Shown one piece after another: positions 1 through 7,800 of a stretch of 13,955 bases of DNA; position 1 is the stretch's first letter, and each line of letters starts with the position of its first letter. The DNA comes from Candidatus Ozemobacteraceae bacterium (GTDB taxonomy: Bacteria > Muiribacteriota > Ozemobacteria > Ozemobacterales > Ozemobacteraceae), in contig DAOSOK010000068.1 of the NCBI GenBank assembly GCA_035373905.1, positions 1 through 13,955 of the forward strand, given 5' to 3'. A program made the translations under genes and the position numbers. The notes under the pieces are model-generated. The model had not been told where the DNA came from, did no database searches, and saw only the letters and a program-made list of their open reading frames with translations.

Positions 1-1553
1 GTCCTCCCAAGAGGACTTGGGCCTTCCTGTGGTCGCGTTGTTCGTACACTCCTGTCGGACTGCTCCTTGGACTGGCATTCTGGACCGGGCCGTCGGCTTT
101 TGCTGTAGGCGAGCCGGTGCCGCCGCTGCCGTTCGAGCCGGTCGACTGGGGAGAGTCCGTCACCAGCCGGGATGCGGCGGTGAGGTCGGCGCGGCCGGAC
201 AGGCCGGATGACCCGTTCCTCCCGAAACAGTATTGGCTCGAGAATGTCGGTCAGGCTGACGACAAGGGGCGAACTGGGTTTCCCGGGTGCGATCTGAGAG
301 CATTCGAAGCCTGGAAGCAGTACAAGCCGAAACAGGAGATCGTTCTTGCGATCATCGATTCGGGGCTCGACCTGACCCACGAAGATATCGATCCTTCCTG
401 CCTCTGGACCAACCCCGGCGAGTCAGGCACCGATGCCGAGGGTCGTGACAAGGCATCGAACGGCGTTGATGACGACGGGAATGGGTATATCGACGACGTT
501 CACGGCTGGAACTTCATGAGAAACTCCCCCGACGTACAGGAGGATCAATATCACGGCACGCACGTCGGCGGACTGCTCGTCGCCCGTTCAGACAACGGAA
601 CAGGCATCGCGGGGGCGTATCCCGGCCTCAAGGTCATGCTGGTGAAGGTGTTCGGGCTGGGCAACTACTTGTCGTCTGAGAAATTCGCCGAGGCGATCAG
701 ATACGCCGCGAACAACGGCGCGAAGGTCCTTTCCAACAGCTACGGCACGCCGTCGTATACGCAGGCCATGCACGATGCGGTGCGCCACTGCCTGTCGAAG
801 GGCGCCCTGTTCGTCTGCGCATCCGGCAATTCTCGCAAGAACATGGATCTCGAGGACGACCGGGACTACCCATCGTGTTTCGGGGTCGAGAACCAGCTTG
901 TCGTGGGGGCCACGAACAACCGCGATTTCTCGACGTTCAGCAATTACGGTTCGATGGTCGAGATCGCGGCACCGGGCGAAGCCATTTTTTCCCTCATGCC
1001 GAAGAGCACGTACCGGTCGTTTTCGGGAACCTCGCAGGCCTGCCCGTTGGTTGCTGGCGCGGCATGCTGGGTCTGGGCCATGAACCCCCAGTTCTCCTGG
1101 CGGGACGTCAAGGCGCGGCTTCTCGACAGCGCCGATCAGATCGCCGGTCTCGGGCTCTGGGTTCGGGGAGGCCTGCGGTTGAACCTTGCCAACGCCCTGG
1201 CTGGAAAGCCGGGAAAGCGTCTTTCCGTCGAAGATTTCAGCCGTTGGCACGAGGAAACGCGCCTCATCGAGACGACGCACCCCTACAAGAACAACGTTTC
1301 GCTCACCTGGGATATCGGAATCCCGGGCGCGAAGAAGATGCGACTGCATGTCGCGCGGCTCGGCATCGAGCATTACAGCGACACGCTCATGATCGAGGAC
1401 GGCGCGGGCCGCGAACTGCAGTTTTTCAACGATTATCGCACCGACTTCTGGACGGACGTGATCCCGACCGGCACCGCCCGCCTGGTTTTCACCTCGAACG
1501 ACACCTCCACCGATTACGGTTTCACCATCGACCGCGTCCAGTGGTCTGATTGA
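1..1553 (+). CDS. Secreted subtilisin-family (S8) serine protease with CUB-like C-terminal domain, 5' partial
   Basis: This is a secreted serine endopeptidase. The catalytic triad is visible: Asp in AIIDSG (codon 357-359), His in the HGTHVGG motif (552-554) and the nucleophile Ser in SGTSQA (1032-1034). The oxyanion-hole Asn lies in ASGN. A calcium-type loop (VDDDGNGYIDD) starts near 462. From about 1245 to the stop lies a beta-rich CUB-like domain (DTLMIEDG, then FTSNDTSTDYGF). The first in-frame start is GTG 117, but the frame stays open to the left edge (first full codon at 3) with no ATG, GTG or TTG before it. That upstream stretch encodes an Arg/Lys-containing segment, a hydrophobic core (VGLLLGLAFW, 54-83) and an AFA cleavage site ending at 104. 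It therefore reads as a signal peptide, and the true start is outside the window. No inhibitor_I9 propeptide is evident before the conserved DPFLPKQYWLEN segment. The substrate is unknown, and nothing links the gene to the lipid genes except orientation. Confidence 0.9.
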   Translation, partial: PPKRTWAFLWSRCSYTPVGLLLGLAFWTGPSAFAVGEPVPPLPFEPVDWGESVTSRDAAVRSARPDRPDDPFLPKQYWLENVGQADDKGRTGFPGCDLRAFEAWKQYKPKQEIVLAIIDSGLDLTHEDIDPSCLWTNPGESGTDAEGRDKASNGVDDDGNGYIDDVHGWNFMRNSPDVQEDQYHGTHVGGLLVARSDNGTGIAGAYPGLKVMLVKVFGLGNYLSSEKFAEAIRYAANNGAKVLSNSYGTPSYTQAMHDAVRHCLSKGALFVCASGNSRKNMDLEDDRDYPSCFGVENQLVVGATNNRDFSTFSNYGSMVEIAAPGEAIFSLMPKSTYRSFSGTSQACPLVAGAACWVWAMNPQFSWRDVKARLLDSADQIAGLGLWVRGGLRLNLANALAGKPGKRLSVEDFSRWHEETRLIETTHPYKNNVSLTWDIGIPGAKKMRLHVARLGIEHYSDTLMIEDGAGRELQFFNDYRTDFWTDVIPTGTARLVFTSNDTSTDYGFTIDRVQWSD

Positions 1554-1893
1554 CTCACGCGTTCGTCATTCCCAGCCCCACAGGCCATCTGGGGCGGAAA
1601 GCATCTCGATGCGCCAGGGAAAACGTTGCGCCTTTACACCTTTGCGTACGGCGTCGTGCCTTCGTGGCGTAACAAGTTTCGCGTGAGATTTTCCCTCGTC
1701 AAAGAGGCGGAGGCGTGATAGAATTCCACGGTCGCGGGAGGGGCTCCGACCGCGATGTCGTGCATTCATTCCTTTTCTGGAGCAGGTTTGCGAAGGATCA
1801 TCCGTCGCGATCCGCGCACGACGGTGTTTTTCGATTCCCGCGCCGGTATTCAAGCCACCGGTGTGAATCCGCTGAACAGGACGATCGCAGGTC
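1554..1893. other. Intergenic region with no supported gene
   Basis: These 340 bases separate the protease from the lipid synthase operon. I see no convincing gene: the short frames here lack homology signals and run into neighbouring reading frames. A hairpin with 6-bp arms (GCCCCA 1575-1580, TGGGGC 1590-1595, 9-nt loop) lies 22 bases after the protease stop. No T tract follows it on either strand, so it is at best a weak termination or mRNA-end structure. A second inverted repeat (TCGCGG 1732-1737, CCGCGA 1750-1755) sits at the predicted 5' end of the synthase transcript. The region looks richer in A/T than the genes around it. Confidence 0.6.
1696..1724 (+). promoter_or_regulatory. Candidate extended -10 promoter for the lipid synthase operon
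   Basis: An extended -10 element is present: TG at 1716-1717, one spacer base, then TAGAAT at 1719-1724, one mismatch from TATAAT. A weak -35 match, TCGTCA (1696-1701, 4 of 6 to TTGACA), lies exactly 17 bases upstream. Transcription would begin near 1731 and give a leader of about 160 nt before ATG 1894. The gap between the protease and the synthase is the only non-coding stretch in the window, so a promoter is expected here. The match is to the housekeeping sigma consensus and could arise by chance. No operator was recognised. Confidence 0.35.
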
Positions 1894-4800
1894 ATGAAAC
1901 GCAACGAACCGATGCACGAACCTCTGGCCATCATTGGTATGAGTTGTCTGTTCCCCAAGGCGCAGTCTCTGCGCGAGTATTGGGCGAACATCCGCAACAA
2001 GGTGGATGCCATCACCGACATTCCCGCCACCCACTGGCGGCCGGAAGACTACTACGACAAGGATCCGAAGAAGCCCGACAGCACGTATTCGAAGCGGGGC
2101 GGCTTCGTTCCCACGATTACGTTCGATCCGGTCGAGTTCGGCGTTTCCCCGGCTGCTCTCGAGGCAACCGACGCATCGCAGCTGATGGGCCTCGTGGTGG
2201 CTCAGGGCGCGATGATCGACGCGGGATACGGCCCGAATCGGGAGTTCGACCGCAACCGGGTCAGCGTCGTGCTGGGCCTCACCGGCACGCTTCAGCTCGT
2301 CATTCCTCTCGGTGCCAGGCTTGGGCACCCGGTCTGGCGCAAGGCGCTCAAAGACGCCGGTGTCGACGACGAGATCGCCAATGAAGTCATGGCGAACATC
2401 GGCGAGGCGTACGTTCCGTGGCAGGAAAACTCGTTCCCGGGCCTGCTCGGGAACGTTGCGGCCGGGCGCATCGCAAACCGCCTGAATCTCGGCGGCACGA
2501 ACTGCATCGTCGATGCCGCATGCGGAAGCTCCCTCGGCGCCGTTCACATGGCCGCGATGGAGCTGCACTCCGGGGCCGCCGACATGGTGATCACGGGCGG
2601 CGTCGACATGTTCAACGATATCTTCATGTATATGTGCTTCAGCAAAACCCCGGCGCTCTCGCCGTCGGGCGACGCGAAGCCGTTCAGCACCGACGCCGAC
2701 GGCACGACTCTCGGCGAGGGCGTCGGCATGGTGATTCTCAAGCGTCTCGACAAAGCGAAAGCCGACGGCGACAAGATCTACGCCCTCATCCGGGGCGTCG
2801 GCACGTCGAGCGACGGGCGCGGCAAATCGATCTACGCGCCGAGCGACGCCGGCCAAGAGAAGGCTCTGCGGCGCGCTTACGAGAATGCGGGCTTCGGCCC
2901 CGAGACGGTCGGCCTCGTCGAGGCCCACGGCACCGGTACCAAGGTCGGCGATGAGGTGGAACTGAAGGCTCTCAGGCGGGTGTACGGCGACGCCGTCGAC
3001 GGCCGCCCTCGGTGCGGGGTCGGCTCGGTCAAGTCGATGATCGGGCACACCAAGGCTGCCGCCGGGTCGGCCGGCCTCATCAAGGCCGCGATGGCTTTGT
3101 ATCACAAGACTCTTCCGCCCACGATCAAAGTCAAAGAGCCGGCAGCGATTTTCAAAGATGCAAAATGCCCGTTCTATCTGCTTCTCGAGAAACGGCCCTG
3201 GTTCGCCGCGCCGGATTATCCGCGCCGGGCGGCGATCAGCGCGCTCGGGTTCGGCGGCAGCAACTACCACGTCGTACTCGAGGAATACGACCAGACGAAA
3301 CGCGAGATCGACTGGGACGGCCGCGCCGAGATCGTCGCGTTGTCAGGCGGCACGCCCGCGGCCGTCAGAACCGCCCTTGCCCCCTTCAAGGCGCCGCTGG
3401 ATTCCGCCGAGCTGCGGAAACTCGCTGCGCAGTCACGGCGCGATTTTCAGGCCGCCCATGCATGCAGGCTCGTGTTCGTCGTCGAAGCGGAGAAGACCGA
3501 TATAGCGGCCCTCGCCGCAGCCGCCGACGCGAAACTTTCCGCTACACCGCTTCCCGAACGGTTTGCGCTGCCTGACGGCGCATGGTATGAGACGGGAACC
3601 AGCGTTGCCCCCCTCGGCGTCGTGTTTCCGGGCCAGGGTGCCCAGTATGTCGATATGGGCCGCGACCTGTGCTGCCTGGTTCCCGAAACGTTCGGCGCGG
3701 TCGCGAAGGCCGATGTGACGCTCGGCGAGCTAACCGGCGGGAAACGTCTCGGCGAGCTGGTCTACCCGCCCGCCGCCTACGACGAGGATGCGAAAAAAGC
3801 TCAGGAAGACGCGCTGCGCGACACGCGCGTCGCCCAGCCTGCAATCGGCGCCGTCTCGATCGGCTCGTTCCGGGCCCTCGAGAAGTTCGGCCTCAAGCCG
3901 GCAGGCCTGATCGGCCACTCGTTCGGCGAACTGACGGCCCTGTGCGCCGCCGGCACGTATGACGAGGAGACCCTGTTCCGGCTGGCCCGCACGCGCGGCG
4001 AACTGATGGCGGCCGGCGCGGGCGACCGCGGCGGCATGATCGCCGTCTCGCTCTCGGCCGCCGATGCGGCGGAGGTGATCGCCGGGGAGAAGCTCAGCCT
4101 GATCATCGCCAACGAAAACGCTCCGACCCAGATGGTTCTGAGCGGCTCGACGGACGAGATCCGGCGCGCCGCCGAGATCTTCAAGGCCCGCAAGGTCCGG
4201 GCGACCGTGCTCCAGGTCGCCGGTGCCTTCCACAGCACGTTCGTGGCGGACGCCGCCGTCCCGTTCAGGGCAGCGGTTGCCGGGGCCTCACTCAAAGCGC
4301 CGTCGATTCCGGTTTACGCGAACACGACGGGCACGCCTTACCCCGCCGATGTTGCGGCGATCACCGACCTGCTCGGAAACCAGCTCGCGAATCCGGTCAG
4401 ATTCATCGCCGGCGTCGAAGCCATGTATGCAGCAGGAATCCGCACGTTCGTCGAAGTCGGCCCCGGAGCGAAGATGAGCGGCCTCGTCAAGTCGATTCTC
4501 GGCGATCGTCCGTTCACCTCGATCGGTCTCGACGCAAGCGCGGGCAAGCGGCCCGGCAGCGTCGACCTGGCCCGCACCATCGCGATATGCGCCGCCCTCG
4601 GTTATCCGGTTCGGCTGACCCTCTGGGAAAACGGCGAGGAGACCCTCGCCCAAGCCGCCTCCGCGAAGAAGCCCCTCATGGCCGTTCAGCTGTGCGGAGC
4701 GAACTATCGGACTCCCCGGCCGCCCCGCGTGAAGAAGCAGTTCCCGGCAAGGCCGGTTGCCGCCCCTGTCGCGTCCCCCCAGCCGGCCCGCCCCAACCCC

Positions 4801-7800
4801 GTGGAGGCGAATTCCACCCCCGTCCAGGCGCCGGCCGCCATGCCTGCCCCTCAGATACCGTCGCCCCAGACGCCGGCCCGTGCCGCGTTCGAACAGGCGA
4901 CACCGCGCACGACCGTCGCCGTACCCGGCGCCGCGCGCGACACGATCGCCGCCTTGCAGCAACTGCAGATACAAACGGCAGAACTTCACCGGAAGTTCCT
5001 CGAAGGCCAGGAACAGGCGCAGAAAACGCTTCAGCGGCTTCTCGAAATGCAGGCCGGGGGCATGGCCGCCAAGGTGCCGCCGTCGATGACGGCCCCGGTA
5101 TCCGCTCCTCCGGTCTTCGTTGCGACGACGCCCAGTCCCGCTCCAGCCCATCAGCCCGCGCCCGCAGCCGTGAGCCTGCCCACGCCCGACGCGGCGCCCG
5201 GCGTTTCAGCTCCGAGCAAGACAGCGGTTCCGGCCCCGGCGCCCCGCGGCGCAGCGCCCTCCGCTGATATTGCATCTTCTCTCCTTCAGATCGTGAGCGA
5301 GAAGACCGGTTACCCGGCCGAGATGCTCAATATCGATATGGATATGGAATCGGATCTGGGCATCGACTCGATCAAGCGCGTCGAGATCATGTCCGGCGTC
5401 CAGGAGAAGCTGCCGGGCGCCCCGGTCATCCAGCCCGACCAGCTTGGCAAGCTCCGCACCCTGCGCCAGATCATCGAGTTCATCGGAGCCCAGCCGGCGG
5501 CTGCGTCCCGCGCCGCTGCGACCTCTCAGCATCCCGCCCCCACGAAAGCCCAGTCTCGCCCATCCGGCGATATATCGAATGTTATATTGCAGATCGTGAG
5601 CGAGAAGACCGGCTATCCGGCCGAAATGCTCAACCTCGACATGGACATGGAGTCGGACCTCGGCATCGACTCGATCAAGCGCGTTGAGATCATGTCCGGC
5701 GTCCAGGAGAAGCTGCCGGGCGCCCCGGTCATCCAGCCCGACCAGCTCGGCAAGCTCCGCACCCTGCGCCAGATCATCGAGTTCATCGGCGTCCAGCCCG
5801 CGGGCGGCTCTTCGGCTGTAACACAGGCTGCGGCCACCGCGCCGAAGGCGGCACCGGCGGACGATGCAGTTCCCGTCATTCTGCAGATCGTGAGCGAGAA
5901 GACCGGCTACCCGGCCGAGATGCTGAACCTCGACATGGACATGGAGTCCGACCTCGGCATCGACTCGATCAAGCGCGTCGAGATCATGTCCGGCGTCCAG
6001 GAGAAGCTGCCGGGCGCCCCGGTCATCCAGCCCGACCAGCTCGGCAAGCTCCGCACCCTGCGCCAGATCATCGAGTTCATCGGCGTCCAGCCCGCGGGCG
6101 GCTCTTCGGCTGTAACACAGGCTGCGGCCACCGCGCCGAAGGCGGCACCGGCGGACGATGCAGTTCCCGTCATTCTGCAGATCGTGAGCGAGAAGACCGG
6201 CTACCCGGCCGAGATGCTGAACCTCGACATGGACATGGAGTCCGACCTCGGCATCGACTCGATCAAGCGCGTCGAGATCATGTCCGGCGTCCAGGAAAAG
6301 CTGCCCGCCGCGCCGGTCATCCAGCCCGACCAGCTCGGGAAACTCCGGACGCTGCGTCAGATCATCGAGTTCATCGGCGCTCAGCCTGCCGGGTTTGCTC
6401 CGGCGGCATTCGTCGCGGCACCAGCCCGAGCGACCACGCCGACCGCCTCGGCAAATACTATTGTTCAAGTTATTCTTCAAATCGTGAGCGAGAAGACCGG
6501 ATATCCGGCCGAGATGCTGAACCTCGACATGGACATGGAGTCCGACCTCGGCATCGACTCGATCAAGCGCGTCGAGATCATGTCCGGCGTCCAGGAAAAG
6601 CTGCCCGACGCGCCCGTCGTCCAGCCCGATCAGCTCGGGAAACTCCGTTCCCTGCGCCAGATCATCGAGTTCATCGGCGCTCAGCCTGCCGGCGCCGCGC
6701 CGGCGGCATCCGTCGCGGCGCCGGCCCGAGCGACCACGCCGGCCGCCGCCTCGGCAAATACTATTGTTGAAGTTATTCTTCAAACCGTGAGCGAGAAGAC
6801 CGGATATCCGGCCGAGATGCTGAACCTCGACATGGACATGGAGTCCGACCTCGGCATCGACTCGATCAAGCGCGTCGAGATCATGTCCGGCGTCCAGGAA
6901 AAGCTGCCCGACGCGCCCGTCGTCCAGCCCGACCAGCTCGGGAAACTCCGCTCCCTGCGCCAGATCATCGAGTTCATCGGAGGTTCACCCGCATCAGAAC
7001 CGGCCGTTCCGTCACAGACCGCCGTTCAGGAAACCGCGCGCTCCGCCGAAGCGACGTCCGTTGCCGCCGCTTCCCTCGTCGCCGCTTCCGAGGTGCTGCA
7101 TCGCACCGTCGTCGAGGCGGTCGCGCAGGCTCCGGACGCGACCAGGCAGCCGGTTCGCCTTGCTCCCGGCAGCACCGTTCTGATCACGGACGACGGCACC
7201 CCGCTCACGAGACTCATCGCCGTCCAGTTGGCGGCCCGAGGGGTGAAACCGGAAGTCATCCCTTCCGATGTCCCGTTGAATCCGGCGACCACAACGAACG
7301 TGTCCGGGCTCATCATCACCGCTCCCCTTCCGCACATGCCGGAAAACGGGCAATGGCCGGAAGCGTCCGAGGTCTTCGCCAAGCGCGCCTTCTTCCTCGC
7401 CCAGGCGGCAGGAACGTCGCTGCAGACGATGGCCGGGAAGGGCGACGCGCTGTTCGCGACCGTTTCCCGCATGGACGGAGCGTTCGGTCTGATCAATCCC
7501 GACGCCCATGTCGATCCGATCCAGGGCGCTCTCGCCGGTCTCGTGAAAACGGCGGCCCGCGAGTGGACCGGGGTCGCGGCGAAGGCCGTCGATCTCGACA
7601 AGGCCCTTCCTGCCGATGAGGCGACGGCGAAACTGCTCGTCGACGAACTGTTCGTGCGCGGCCCGATCGAGTCGGGCATAACGAGCGAGGCCAGGTATGT
7701 TCTCGTCGAAACGGACGAAACGATCAACCTGAAGTCCGACGCACAGCCTGTCTGGAAGGCGGATGACATCGTCGTCGTCACGGGCGGAGCTCGAGGCGTG

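Larger units (their letters stand above)
5266..6981 (+). repeat. Tandem array of six acyl carrier protein domains inside pfaA
   Basis: Six near-identical carrier domains of about 74 residues lie at 5266-5490, 5569-5790, 5863-6084, 6157-6378, 6454-6678 and 6757-6981. Phosphopantetheine would be attached to the Ser codons at 5368, 5671, 5965, 6259, 6559 and 6862 (residues 1159, 1260, 1358, 1456, 1556 and 1657), all in the same LGIDSIKRVEI context. Spacing is 98 to 101 residues, with flexible Ala/Pro linkers between domains. Tandem ACPs are a hallmark of PUFA synthases, and published work on that family links ACP number to yield rather than product identity. All six sites are intact, so all six are expected to be loaded. 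Confidence 0.95.

Noticed and set aside
588..1373. Long minus-strand open frame opposite the protease
   Set aside because: It mirrors a gene with a full catalytic triad, has no recognisable domain and is explained by GC-rich codon structure.
1575..1595. Hairpin after the protease stop as an intrinsic terminator
   Set aside because: The stem is only 6 bp with a 9-base loop, and no T tract follows on either strand.
1798..3270. 490-codon minus-strand open frame opposite the KS domain
   Set aside because: The plus strand has an unambiguous KS with all catalytic residues; the reverse frame is Arg/Asp/Val-rich shadow sequence.
5266..6981. ACP repeats as a CRISPR or satellite array
   Set aside because: The repeat period is about 300 bp, in frame, and each unit encodes a complete ACP with its Ser attachment site.
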